From contig JAVBOF010000037.1 of NCBI GenBank assembly GCA_031550915.1, positions 1 through 23,302 on the forward strand: DNA of 23,302 bases. The letters run 5' to 3'. The translations under genes were made by a program, and so were the position numbers. The notes below the pieces were generated by a model, which saw only the letters and a program-made list of their open reading frames with translations, was not told the DNA's origin and made no database searches. Below are positions 1 through 8,381 of the stretch, piece after piece; the first letter of the stretch is position 1, and every line of letters starts with the position of its first letter. The DNA comes from JAVBOF01 sp031550915 (GTDB taxonomy: Bacteria > Bacillota > Clostridia > Christensenellales > MGBC116941).

Positions 1-58
1 TTATCATCAGATTTCGCTAAGGCTTAATAAATTATTTGAAATATTTAAGGAGGCAATT

Positions 59-955
59 ATGGAATGTAAGGTAAAGAAGGGTATAAACATCTGGTCTTTT
101 CCGGGAGATATGAATATTGTCGACTGCATGAGATTGGCAAAAAAGGCAGGTTTTGATGGAATTGAGTTGGCCTTGGCGCTAAAGGGCGATCTCAGCCTGC
201 AGAGCACGGATGAAGAGTTAGCCGGGTACAAGCAAGCAGCAGACGAAATCGGAATTAAGATTAATAGCCTGGCAACTGGCTTGTATTGGCAGTATTCATT
301 AACTAGCAACCATGAAGATATAAGACTGAAAGCGAAGAATTTGTTGAAGCGGCAGTTAGAGGTCGCGGCAATCTTAGGTGCTGATTGTATACTATGCTGC
401 CCTGGAACCGTAGGGGTGGATTTCGCACCGGACGAAGTTGTACCTGATGCGCATGAGATCGAATTCTATTCTGGTTCCGAGATTATCGATTATGACGTAG
501 CATACGAACGATCTCAGCAGGTTCTAAAGGAAATGGCGCCATATGCAGAAAAGTTGAAAGTCATAATAGGTGTTGAAAATATATGGAGTAAATTTCTGCT
601 CTCACCTATAGAAATGCGTAACTTTATTGACGAAATAGGTTCGCCATATGTACAGGTCTTTCTAGATGTAGGGAATATGTTGCTTTACGGGTATCCGCAA
701 CATTGGATAAAGATCCTTGGCAAAAGAATAAAAAAAGTACATTTTAAGGACTTTAGGAGAGGCAACGCAACGCTAGGCGGTTTCGTTGATTTATTGGCGG
801 GAGATGTGGATTGGGATGCCGTGGTGCAGGCGTTTATCGATGTAGGTTATGATGGCTGGGCAAACGCTGAGATGTGCCCTGTATATAAATATCATTCGGA
901 TCAGATCGTATATAACACTTCATATTCTATGGATCGGATTCTCAAAAGGAAATAA
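59..955 (+). CDS. Sugar (phosphate) isomerase/epimerase, AP endonuclease 2-like TIM barrel
   Basis: The 298-residue protein has the xylose-isomerase-like TIM-barrel fold of sugar epimerases and isomerases. Four likely divalent-metal ligands sit in the usual motifs: Glu173 in GVENIWSKF, Asp203 in FLDVGN, His228 in KVHFKDF and Glu271 in ANAEM. Family members move a keto group or invert the carbon next to it in free or phosphorylated ketoses, in the cytoplasm. The start is set by AAGGAGG at 47-53, five bases before ATG. It is the first whole gene of the catabolic operon and lies 26 bases before the aminotransferase. The N-terminal motif INIWSFPG and the phrase KFLLSPIEM recall epimerases that often neighbour Gfo/Idh/MocA proteins, one of which is present here. 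Family assignment is firm; the substrate and exact reaction cannot be read from sequence. Confidence 0.85.
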   Translation: MECKVKKGINIWSFPGDMNIVDCMRLAKKAGFDGIELALALKGDLSLQSTDEELAGYKQAADEIGIKINSLATGLYWQYSLTSNHEDIRLKAKNLLKRQLEVAAILGADCILCCPGTVGVDFAPDEVVPDAHEIEFYSGSEIIDYDVAYERSQQVLKEMAPYAEKLKVIIGVENIWSKFLLSPIEMRNFIDEIGSPYVQVFLDVGNMLLYGYPQHWIKILGKRIKKVHFKDFRRGNATLGGFVDLLAGDVDWDAVVQAFIDVGYDGWANAEMCPVYKYHSDQIVYNTSYSMDRILKRK

Positions 956-981
956 TTTTATATAGAAGGGATGCGAGGGGC

Positions 982-2436
982 ATGAGTAATAACTCTTATA
1001 AGGAATTGAAAGAAAGCGCTTTGAAGCAAAGGCAACGAATCAAGGTAACAAAAGAGGACCTCCTTAAACGCGTTGAAAAATCGCAGTTTGGACCCAAGTC
1101 TAAGGAGTGGGCAAGATTGATTGTCGAGCGTGAATCCTATGGCGGAATTGGATGGGGACTGTTTGACATAGCACCAATCATTGAGCGCGCAGAAGGGCCT
1201 TTCCTGTATGATGCCGATGGCAAGGAATATATTGATCTACTGTCAGGTTTTTCTGTAAGTCAGTTTGGAAATTGTGACAAAGAACTTACAAAAATCATCC
1301 AGAATCAGTCTGCGAAGCTTGCTCACTATTTCGATCTACCACACCCAGAGAGAATAAAGCTGGCGGGTAAGCTTTGCGCGAATTCGAAGATAAGTAGCCC
1401 TACAAAGGTAGTTTTTGGAGTCACGGGTTCTGACGCGATAGAACTTGCGGTTCGCGCCGCGCGCTACTATACAGCTCAGCCCAATATATTGGTGGCTTAT
1501 GGGGCCTACCATGGCGTTACTTATGGAACCATGGGACTGACAAGCAAGGGAAATATGCAGCCTTATTTCTATCCAGTAACCCCGGACCAGCATGTTGGCC
1601 ATTTCCACTTTCCGCATGACTACAGAAAACCAGACGAAATGTTTTCAGGGCCTGGTATGGAATCGATACGTGCACTCGAGCGGGCGCTGGAATCGAAGGA
1701 AACGCCATATAGCGATGGATACAATAAGTTGACGAATGTTGCGGCGATATTGGTGGAACCCTTCCAAAGCTCTGCAGGATACTATATACCTCCAAAGGAA
1801 TACCTTCAGGAACTTCGAAGGATATGTGATAAGTTTGGATTCCTTCTTATTCTGGATGAAATTCAGGCCGGCCTTGGAAGGTCTGGAAAACTGTGGGCAT
1901 TCGAGCATTCAGATATCGAGCCTGACATAATTGTTACCTCTAAGGCCCTGGGTGGAGGACTTCCCTTATCCGCGGTGATTGCAAAAGAAGAAATTCTTAT
2001 GGAATGGGCACCGGGGGCACATGTATCCACGCAAGGCGGCAATGTCATCGCTTGTGCGGCAGGCAACTATGTAATGGATGTTGTGACAGACCCGGCGTTT
2101 CTTGCCAAAGTGAACGAAACTGGAGCCTACTTCAAAGCAGGATGGGAAGATTTACAAAAAAGGCATCCGATGATTGGGTATATAGACAACCTTGGAGTAT
2201 ATACAGGCATTGAGTTCGTAAAGAATAGGCAGACAAAGGAACCGGCGGCCGAAGCGACAACCTATGTCAGAGATGCCGGCATACGCGAAGGCATTGTTTT
2301 TGAAAAAGGCGGGTATTATCACAACAGGCTTCAACTCATACCATCACTAAGCATACCCAGAGATACACTCGATAAAGCTTTTAAGATTTTTGACAAAATC
2401 ATAGGCGAAGCCGAGAAATTATTTAATATAAATTGA
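982..2436 (+). CDS. Class III PLP-dependent aminotransferase
   Basis: The 484-residue protein is a fold-type I, class III (omega) aminotransferase. The phosphate-contact region TGSDA is at 148-152, the ring-stacking YHG at 176-178, the cofactor-binding Asp292 in LILDEIQAGLGRSG, and the Schiff-base Lys321 in VTSKALGGGLP. Class III enzymes move an amino group from an amine or omega-amino compound, usually to pyruvate or 2-oxoglutarate. Alanine dehydrogenase three genes downstream favours pyruvate as acceptor, with alanine recycled to pyruvate and ammonia; that is an inference. The ATG at 982 is preceded by GAAGGG at 965-970; an ATG at 971 meets a stop after four codons. About 80 residues precede the first strongly conserved block, longer than in many relatives. 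The amino donor is unknown; decarboxylating or racemising class III relatives are less likely alternatives. Confidence 0.88.
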   Translation: MSNNSYKELKESALKQRQRIKVTKEDLLKRVEKSQFGPKSKEWARLIVERESYGGIGWGLFDIAPIIERAEGPFLYDADGKEYIDLLSGFSVSQFGNCDKELTKIIQNQSAKLAHYFDLPHPERIKLAGKLCANSKISSPTKVVFGVTGSDAIELAVRAARYYTAQPNILVAYGAYHGVTYGTMGLTSKGNMQPYFYPVTPDQHVGHFHFPHDYRKPDEMFSGPGMESIRALERALESKETPYSDGYNKLTNVAAILVEPFQSSAGYYIPPKEYLQELRRICDKFGFLLILDEIQAGLGRSGKLWAFEHSDIEPDIIVTSKALGGGLPLSAVIAKEEILMEWAPGAHVSTQGGNVIACAAGNYVMDVVTDPAFLAKVNETGAYFKAGWEDLQKRHPMIGYIDNLGVYTGIEFVKNRQTKEPAAEATTYVRDAGIREGIVFEKGGYYHNRLQLIPSLSIPRDTLDKAFKIFDKIIGEAEKLFNIN

Positions 2437-2481
2437 CCAGAGATTTGCCATTTTCGAAAGGAAAGAAAGGGGAACTGGAAT

Positions 2482-3486
2482 ATGAAAAAATTTATAAACC
2501 AGCCTGAGGATTTTGTAGATGAAATGATAGAGGGGATCATTTCCGCACATCCTGATAGCCTTGAATATATCAATAACGATCCTCGTTGCATTATAAAGAA
2601 AAATATCGGCAAAAAAAAGGTCGGAATTGCTACGGGCGGTGGTTCGGGTCATCTACCGCTTTTCTTGGGGTATGTTGGGGAAGGCCTTTTGGATGGATGT
2701 GCTGTCGGGGGAGTATTTCAATCACCTACGGCAGATCAAATGTTCGAGGTGACGAAAGCGATCGATACGGGGCTCGGTGTGCTCTATATCTATGGCAATT
2801 ATACTGGAGACATTATGAATTTCGATATGGCCGCTGAAATGGCGGACATGGAAAACATATGTGTCAAAACGGTCCTTGGGATGGATGACATAGCTTCCGC
2901 GCCTAAATCAGAGGTTACTAAACGCCGAGGTGTCGCAGGGATATTTTACGTTTACAAGGTTGCCGGAGCAATGGCGGATACAGGAGCAGCGTTGGATGAA
3001 GTTTATCGTGTTGCTGAAAAAGCAGCAAACAGCACTGGTACAGTAGGTGTCGCCATATCCCCTTGTGTAGTACCTGAAATTGGGAAACCGCTTTTTACTA
3101 TAAATGAGGATGAAATGGAAATTGGCATGGGCATCCACGGTGAACCTGGTATACGAAGGGAAAAGCTCCGTTCGGCCGATGAAATCGTCGATGAGATGAT
3201 GGAGTTGATATTGGCAGATGTAGGACTAAAAGCTGGCGATGAGGTGTCCGTTCTGGTCAACGGGTTGGGGGCCACATGTAAGGAAGAGCTTTATATAGTC
3301 TTTAAGCGGATTGGAGAAATTTTAAAAGATAAGAAGCTTACTTTGCATATGTCCTATGTAGGTGAATTCGCTACTTCAATGGAAATGATGGGGTTCTCGA
3401 TATCCGTTATCAAACTAGACAGCGAACTAAGGGCTTTGTTGGGTAAAAAAGCAGATACACCGTTTTTCAAACAGTTTGATCACTGA
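2482..3486 (+). CDS. dhaK: Dihydroxyacetone kinase-type subunit DhaK (ketose kinase, substrate-binding half)
   Basis: The 334-residue protein is a full-length DhaK domain, the half of dihydroxyacetone kinase that holds the substrate. Three active-site residues match those of E. coli DhaK, each shifted by one: His57 in TGGGSGH (His56), Asp110 in NYTGDIMNF (Asp109) and His219 in GMGIHGEPG (His218, which forms a covalent hemiaminal with the ketone). The substrate should therefore be a small hydroxyketone such as dihydroxyacetone, erythrulose or a longer terminal ketose. The partner DhaL subunit starts 17 bases downstream. No DhaM phosphotransferase gene is in the window, so an ATP-dependent pair is a reasonable inference. 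The start has AAGGGGA at 2467-2473, eight bases before ATG. The true substrate may not be dihydroxyacetone, so the symbol marks the domain only. Confidence 0.88.
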   Translation: MKKFINQPEDFVDEMIEGIISAHPDSLEYINNDPRCIIKKNIGKKKVGIATGGGSGHLPLFLGYVGEGLLDGCAVGGVFQSPTADQMFEVTKAIDTGLGVLYIYGNYTGDIMNFDMAAEMADMENICVKTVLGMDDIASAPKSEVTKRRGVAGIFYVYKVAGAMADTGAALDEVYRVAEKAANSTGTVGVAISPCVVPEIGKPLFTINEDEMEIGMGIHGEPGIRREKLRSADEIVDEMMELILADVGLKAGDEVSVLVNGLGATCKEELYIVFKRIGEILKDKKLTLHMSYVGEFATSMEMMGFSISVIKLDSELRALLGKKADTPFFKQFDH

Positions 3487-3503
3487 GCCGTTGGAGGAAT
3501 GTC

Positions 3504-4133
3504 ATGGAAGAATATAACAAAGCGTATATTATCGCTGCAATGACGAGCATCAATGATTTGATGGCCCAAAATAAAACGTATCTCACCGAGTTGGATAGCG
3601 CAATTGGTGATGGCGATCTTGGTTTGACTATGACAAAAGGGTTTAAGGCGGCACTGGAATCTGCGTCATCCTATACTGGTAACGATATCGGAGCAATGTT
3701 GAAAATGGTAGGGTTTTCCATGGCGAAATCTGTTCCATCGACAATGGGCACCCTTATGGCCACGGCATTTTTGGGGGCTGGCAAAGTAATGGACGGTATT
3801 GAGCGGATCGATGTCGAGAAATTCAAGATTGTCTTCCGAAGTATGGCGGATGCAGTTAGTGCGAGAGGAAGATCAAATGAAGGGGAGAAGACGTTGCTTG
3901 ATGTATTGTATCCAGTAGCCAGGGCTGCCGAATCATACATGGGGGAGGATCCAGCAGAGCTATTGGAGGCGGTACTAAAAGCAGCGGAATTGGGCCTTGA
4001 AAAGACCAAAGAAATGATCAACCAGCATGGGAAAGCGGCTGTTTTCAGAGAAAAATCGCTTGGCCTGCTTGACCCAGGTGCCATGGCGGCATATTTGATG
4101 ATCAAAGGATTTGCTACAGCAAAAAACAACTAA
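3504..4133 (+). CDS. dhaL: DhaL-type nucleotide-binding subunit of a dihydroxyacetone-like kinase
   Basis: The 209-residue all-helical DhaL domain carries the nucleotide that phosphorylates the ketone held by DhaK. The magnesium-binding aspartates appear as Asp31, Asp36 and Asp38 in ELDSAIGDGDLGLTM. PTS-dependent DhaL proteins usually read DHG after the second aspartate; here the residue is Leu (DLG). ATP-dependent kinases such as those of Citrobacter and animals also lack that His, so the change suits an ATP-driven enzyme, as does the absence of DhaM. The conserved small-residue stretch VPSTMGTLMATAFLGAG and the C-terminal GLLDPGAMA fit the family. GGAGG at 3493-3497 sets the start, and the gene is almost certainly co-transcribed with dhaK. 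Confidence 0.87.
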   Translation: MEEYNKAYIIAAMTSINDLMAQNKTYLTELDSAIGDGDLGLTMTKGFKAALESASSYTGNDIGAMLKMVGFSMAKSVPSTMGTLMATAFLGAGKVMDGIERIDVEKFKIVFRSMADAVSARGRSNEGEKTLLDVLYPVARAAESYMGEDPAELLEAVLKAAELGLEKTKEMINQHGKAAVFREKSLGLLDPGAMAAYLMIKGFATAKNN

Positions 4134-4157
4134 TTATCATTCTATGAGGTGTTGAAA

Positions 4158-5282
4158 ATGAAAATAGGATGTGTCAAGGAAATTAAAAATAATGAATTTC
4201 GTGTCGGCCTGATTCCCGATGCAGCCGACGAATACATTAGGGCAGGGCACGAAGTGTATGTGGAAAGCGGCTGTGGGCTTGGTTCTGGCGTGACAGATGA
4301 AGAATTTAAGAGCGTTGGAGCAATAATTTTGGACGATGCAAAATCCGTTTGGGACATCGCAGACATGATAATTAAGGTGAAGGAACCGCTAAAACAGGAA
4401 TACCCACTGATGCGTGAGGGTCAAATAGTATATACATATTTCCATTTTGCGGCTTCAGAAGAGCTAACGCGGGCATGCATGGAGAAGCAAATCATTGCTA
4501 TAGCCTTTGAAACCGTGAGCGACCCAAATGGTGGATTGCCTATTTTGAGACCGATGAGTGAAGTCGCAGGTTCTATGGCGCCACTTGTTGGTGCATATTT
4601 CATGATGAAATCTTTTGGAGGGTGCGGCGTACTTCCAAGTGGGGTTTCTGGCGTTCTTCCCGCCAATGTAGTGATTCTTGGAGGCGGTATTGTGGGAAGA
4701 AGCGCAGCAATAGTTGCCGCCGGCTTTGGGGCGAATGTAACCGTTTTGGACTCGAACCCTCGTGTTCTATCCGAATTTCGAATTAGCATGCCTAAGAATA
4801 TATTTGGCCAATACAGTAGCCAAAAAGCAGTTGATGAAGCAATAAAAGCAGCAGATCTTGTAGTTGGGGCGGTGCTTATACCGGGGGCTAAAGCGCCAAA
4901 GCTTATAAACCGTGGGCATTTATCTAAGATGAAGCGGGGAACGGTACTGGTTGACGTATCAATTGACCAAGGAGGGTGCTTTGAGACCAGCCATCCTACG
5001 ACGCATGATGCACCCACCTTTGAAGTTGACGGCATCGTGCATTATTGTGTTGCTAATATGCCAGGTGCATATGCGCGAACATCTACGATGGCACTAAATA
5101 ACGCAACCCTACAATATGGTTTGCAGATAGCTAATCTTGGAGTGGAAACCGCTTGTGAACGCAATCAAGCGATCAAAGACGGACTGAATATGTATAAAGG
5201 GAAAATAACTTACGCAGCAGTGGCCGACGCGTTTGGTATGCGAGCGGAATTTGCGGAACCATTGCTGGCGATTGGAGGATAA
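4158..5282 (+). CDS. ald: Alanine dehydrogenase
   Basis: The 374-residue protein matches alanine dehydrogenase along its whole length. It catalyses reversible NAD-dependent oxidative deamination of L-alanine to pyruvate and ammonium. Substrate residues known from Bacillus are in place: Arg15, Lys in IKVKEP, His in TYFHFAA and Asp in DVSIDQGG. The nucleotide-binding glycine motif VVILGGGIVGRSAA lies mid-protein and the hallmark HYCVANMPGA follows. I chose ATG 4158 over in-frame GTG 4149 and TTG 4152, because GAGGTG at 4146-4151 would overlap the upstream starts. Placed in a catabolic operon with an aminotransferase, it most likely regenerates pyruvate from alanine and releases nitrogen as ammonium. 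That coupling is inferred; the enzyme identity is firm. Confidence 0.93.
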   Translation: MKIGCVKEIKNNEFRVGLIPDAADEYIRAGHEVYVESGCGLGSGVTDEEFKSVGAIILDDAKSVWDIADMIIKVKEPLKQEYPLMREGQIVYTYFHFAASEELTRACMEKQIIAIAFETVSDPNGGLPILRPMSEVAGSMAPLVGAYFMMKSFGGCGVLPSGVSGVLPANVVILGGGIVGRSAAIVAAGFGANVTVLDSNPRVLSEFRISMPKNIFGQYSSQKAVDEAIKAADLVVGAVLIPGAKAPKLINRGHLSKMKRGTVLVDVSIDQGGCFETSHPTTHDAPTFEVDGIVHYCVANMPGAYARTSTMALNNATLQYGLQIANLGVETACERNQAIKDGLNMYKGKITYAAVADAFGMRAEFAEPLLAIGG

Positions 5283-5284
5283 AA

Positions 5285-5767
5285 ATGCAATTGAAGATAC
5301 AGGAACTCACAAACGATGCGTTTGCACTTTATGGAACGTATTTAGATTTGTATCAAGGGCATGACGATGCGGCCATATCTTTTTTGCCTGATAGAATGTT
5401 GCACTTTATTGGATCTCCTTCGTTGGATAGCCTCAGCTCGATATGTATTAGATATAGACAACCTATAATCAATGTTACGGAATATCATGAAAACTGTGAA
5501 GAGATATTCGGTGGATTCAATTGCGATATCATTTTTCATGTGGGTTTGCTAGGAAAGAATGGGGAACCGGACCTTAGTACTTTTGCAGTATTTCGCCTAC
5601 CAAAGGGAATGTATGCGAGGGTGAAAAGACTGGTTTTGCATCATGCGGGCTTTGTAATGGGAAAAGGAGATCAAGCGCATGGTGTAGTGATGCTTTCCCC
5701 TGCGGCGTATACGATTGATTGCAAGACCATTAATATTGAGAGTCCCCTATCAATCGCATTTAATTAA
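5285..5767 (+). CDS. Ureidoglycolate-lyase-like (AllA family) small cupin protein
   Basis: The 160-residue protein resembles E. coli ureidoglycolate lyase AllA over its length. The openings correspond (MQLKIQELTNDAFALYG here), as do the core INVTEYHENCEEIFGG and the diagnostic DLSTF followed by a late histidine pair in LVLHHAGFV. AllA splits ureidoglycolate into glyoxylate and urea in purine breakdown. No allantoinase, allantoate hydrolase or other purine gene is nearby, so a different substrate, or a scaffold or isomerase role, is possible. GGAGG at 5274-5278 lies inside the end of the alanine dehydrogenase gene and only two bases separate the genes, implying translational coupling. The assignment is from remembered motifs; other cupin-like families cannot be fully excluded. 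Confidence 0.6.
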   Translation: MQLKIQELTNDAFALYGTYLDLYQGHDDAAISFLPDRMLHFIGSPSLDSLSSICIRYRQPIINVTEYHENCEEIFGGFNCDIIFHVGLLGKNGEPDLSTFAVFRLPKGMYARVKRLVLHHAGFVMGKGDQAHGVVMLSPAAYTIDCKTINIESPLSIAFN

Positions 5768-5790
5768 AAGATAATAAAAGGAGCCTTGTC

Positions 5791-7101
5791 ATGGACACAA
5801 AACGTTTAATCAACGATTATGTCGATAGCAAACGCGATGAAATTATCGCTTATTTGATGAAAATGGTCAGCATCCCTTCTATCAATGCATCCCAGGGGGG
5901 GAATGAGAAGAATGTACAGGACTGGCTTGCTGGCACGTTAGAAGGGTTCCAATTTGACAAAGTCGAGGAATTTGCAGCGGATGATAATCAGATGCGTCCC
6001 AATGTCTGTGCGGTCATTAATGGAAGCGGAAACGGCAAGAGTTTGATGTTCAACGGGCATATGGATGTTGTGGATGTCGCAAAACCAGAAATATGGTATA
6101 GCGATCCGTTCAATCCAATCATTAAAGACGGCATGGTATATGGTAGGGGAACGAGCGATATGAAAGGCGGCATAACAGGCGCTATTTGGGCAATGAAGGC
6201 TATTAAAGACTGTGGCATACCGATAAAGGGCGACGTTATAATCCAGGCGGTTGTTGGAGAGGAATCTCAGGAAGCCCCCGAGATAGGCACCGTAAAATGC
6301 CTGGAGCGCGGATATACAGCCGATTTTGCTATCTGTTGCGAACCTTCCGACATGGAGGTTCATATCTCATCATCAGCATTGATGTTTTTTGAACTTGAGA
6401 TAGAAGGAAAAGCTGTACACATATCTGCCAGAAACCAGGCGATATTCCCGCAGCCGTATGGAATACCAAGCGGCAAGGAAGTTGGCGTAGACGCATTCAA
6501 AAAATCACTGATTTTTGTGGATTATTTCTACAGGCTTGAAGAGGAATGGAACCACCGTTTCCGAGATCCAATACTCGGTGCAGGCGGTCATCCCAATAAG
6601 GACCTGCAAGGCATTGGAGCCTTTACAATAAATCCTTCTGATATTAAAGGCGGGGTATACCTCGGGTCGGTTCCTTCTTATGTGAAATACCTATATGGCG
6701 TTTGGTACCCAGATCAACTGGTAGAGAAGGAAGTGCTGTGTAAGGAGATCGAGGATGCAGTAAAAGCATTGGCATCTACTGATGATTTTCTTAGGGAGGT
6801 TCCGCCAAAGCTAACGATTCCCACAGTTCAAGATTGGCCGGGATTCCATGTACCGGAGGATCATCCAGGTGTACAGACATTAATCAACGCAGTGGAATCC
6901 TCGGGAAGGCAGGTTATAATCTCCGGATTTAAGGCGGTATGCGATGGCTACTATATAAACGATTTCGGGATTCCGTGTGTCAATTTTGGACCGGGTTCTG
7001 TTTCCAACGCAGTGCACGGTGACAATGAGTGTGTGTCTATAGAGGATGTTATACAATCCGTAAAAATATATGCTGATATGATATTGCGTTGGTGCGGTTA
7101 A
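5791..7101 (+). CDS. M20 family metallohydrolase (ArgE/DapE/ACY1-like deacylase or amidohydrolase)
   Basis: The 436-residue protein is an M20 di-metal hydrolase that cuts an amide bond in an N-acylated compound or small peptide. The ligands are His90 in MFNGHMDVV, Asp123 in GRGTSDMKGG, the catalytic GEES glutamates at 157-158, Glu184 in CCEPSD and a final His409 in NAVHGDNE. The dimerisation lid lies between about residues 190 and 310. It lacks a signal peptide and should be cytoplasmic. It looks like the ArgE/DapE branch rather than the allantoate-amidohydrolase branch. In this operon it would expose a free amine for the aminotransferase, an inference from context. The start is fixed by AAAGGAG at 5777-5783. 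Genuine acetylornithine or succinyl-diaminopimelate use is unlikely because no biosynthetic neighbours are seen. Confidence 0.82.
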   Translation: MDTKRLINDYVDSKRDEIIAYLMKMVSIPSINASQGGNEKNVQDWLAGTLEGFQFDKVEEFAADDNQMRPNVCAVINGSGNGKSLMFNGHMDVVDVAKPEIWYSDPFNPIIKDGMVYGRGTSDMKGGITGAIWAMKAIKDCGIPIKGDVIIQAVVGEESQEAPEIGTVKCLERGYTADFAICCEPSDMEVHISSSALMFFELEIEGKAVHISARNQAIFPQPYGIPSGKEVGVDAFKKSLIFVDYFYRLEEEWNHRFRDPILGAGGHPNKDLQGIGAFTINPSDIKGGVYLGSVPSYVKYLYGVWYPDQLVEKEVLCKEIEDAVKALASTDDFLREVPPKLTIPTVQDWPGFHVPEDHPGVQTLINAVESSGRQVIISGFKAVCDGYYINDFGIPCVNFGPGSVSNAVHGDNECVSIEDVIQSVKIYADMILRWCG

Positions 7102-7124
7102 GCCCTAAATTCTACTTAGTGTTC

Positions 7125-7140
7125 AATAGATTCATCTATT
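7125..7140. promoter_or_regulatory. Perfect AT-rich inverted repeat before the GH109-like gene
   Basis: AATAGA and TCTATT flank a TTCA loop in the 67-base gap between the M20 gene and the GH109-like gene. An A-rich tract and AGGAGGG follow. It could be a weak RNA hairpin or an operator half-site pair; six A/T-rich pairs are too few to act as a terminator. Confidence 0.25.
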
Positions 7141-7168
7141 AAAAATAAAAATAAAAGGAGGGACCAAA

Positions 7169-8320
7169 TTGGCTATTAAGCTTGGAATCGTTGGTGTTAG
7201 GGGGCTTTCATATTTGGACGGTATACTTGATATCCCAGAATTCAAATTGGAAGCTATATGTGACATTGATGAAAACGTCATTAAAAAGGCTGCTGCAGAA
7301 CATGGCATTCCAAAAACATACAGGGTTTACGATGATATGCTGGACTCAGATATTGATGCTGTGTTTATTGCGACACCTATGCAATTTCATGGAATGCAGA
7401 CATTGATGGCACTGGAAGCGGATAAGCATGTTCTTTGTGAAGTTACGGCGGCAACAAATATTAACGAACTCTTCTGGCTTAAAGAAGCGGTTGAGAAATC
7501 AAACAAAATCTTTATGATGTGCGAGAACTATTGTTACCGTCCAGATGCGATCCTGGCGAAAAGGTTGGTGGAAGAGGGCTATCTTGGCGAAGTATATTAC
7601 GCCGAAACGGAATATATCGAGGATCTAAAAAGCTGGCTTGTATACCCAAATGGAAAGAAGAGCTGGCGCCAGACATGGCAGCTTGGTAAACGTGGTTCAT
7701 TCTATCCGACCCATTCAATCGGACCGATCATGAAATGCTTTGGGAACGACAGAATCAAGGAGGTTTCCTGTTTTGGTGTTGGACCTTATACTGCGCCGGA
7801 GTTTAGGCAGGAGGATACTACCACCACAATGGTAAGGCTTCAAAGCGGTAAACTTATCGAAGTTCGCGTAGATTGTGTATCCAACAGGCCAAACCAGATA
7901 TTTACTCTTATGCTCCAGGGAACAAAAGGCGCCATTGAATCGCCTCGCGGTCCGTTTGGTCAGCAAGACATGTACAGGGCATATTTTTCGGATGGTTCGA
8001 CGATAACCTCGAGAGGCGTAAAATGGGAAAACCTATGGGATTATGCACATTTGTTGCCAAAGGAATATCAGAAGATGCCGGAAAGGGCAGCCAAGCTTGC
8101 TATGGAAGGTGACTACTCTTGCTTCGGTGGAAACTATTTTGTTGTACATGACTTTTATAAAGCCTTAAAAGGCGAAATCGATATACCGGTCAATATATAT
8201 GAGGCATGTGAATGGACTGCAGTCGCGTTACTTTCAGAGATCTCAGCGGAGAATAATGGGAGAACTATGACTATGCCTAACTTCCGAGGGACCAGAGAAG
8301 ACATGGAGTTGAAACTGTAA
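7169..8320 (+). CDS. Gfo/Idh/MocA-fold NAD(P)-dependent protein, resembling glycosidase family GH109
   Basis: The 383-residue protein has an N-terminal Rossmann domain (GIVGVRG at 6-12) and a C-terminal alpha/beta domain of the Gfo/Idh/MocA superfamily. The usual EKP motif, whose lysine is often catalytic in sugar dehydrogenases, reads Glu91-Val-Thr. That replacement, the CENYCY block at 118-123, YPTHSIGP at 179-186 and the C-terminal EACEWTAVALLSE with PNFRGTRED recall GH109 proteins. Those use bound NAD for oxidation-assisted elimination of a glycosidic bond. It has no signal peptide, unlike many GH109 members, so it would act on imported substrate. Translation starts at TTG 7169, seven bases after AGGAGGG at 7155-7161. 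The lipoprotein gene of the importer follows 61 bases later. An ordinary dehydrogenase remains the alternative. Confidence 0.75.
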   Translation: MAIKLGIVGVRGLSYLDGILDIPEFKLEAICDIDENVIKKAAAEHGIPKTYRVYDDMLDSDIDAVFIATPMQFHGMQTLMALEADKHVLCEVTAATNINELFWLKEAVEKSNKIFMMCENYCYRPDAILAKRLVEEGYLGEVYYAETEYIEDLKSWLVYPNGKKSWRQTWQLGKRGSFYPTHSIGPIMKCFGNDRIKEVSCFGVGPYTAPEFRQEDTTTTMVRLQSGKLIEVRVDCVSNRPNQIFTLMLQGTKGAIESPRGPFGQQDMYRAYFSDGSTITSRGVKWENLWDYAHLLPKEYQKMPERAAKLAMEGDYSCFGGNYFVVHDFYKALKGEIDIPVNIYEACEWTAVALLSEISAENNGRTMTMPNFRGTREDMELKL

Positions 8321-8381
8321 TGACCGGACAACTTGAACTTCCCAGACCTGATTTTCACATTAATTAAGGAGGTAGATTATA

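Noticed and set aside
1..27. Possible last codons of an upstream gene ending at TAA 25-27
   Set aside because: Eight codons before a stop cannot be distinguished from chance, and another frame is also open at the window edge.
4421..5035. A 204-codon minus-strand frame inside the alanine dehydrogenase gene
   Set aside because: The sense gene is unmistakable, and the antisense frame is low-complexity with no ribosome binding site.
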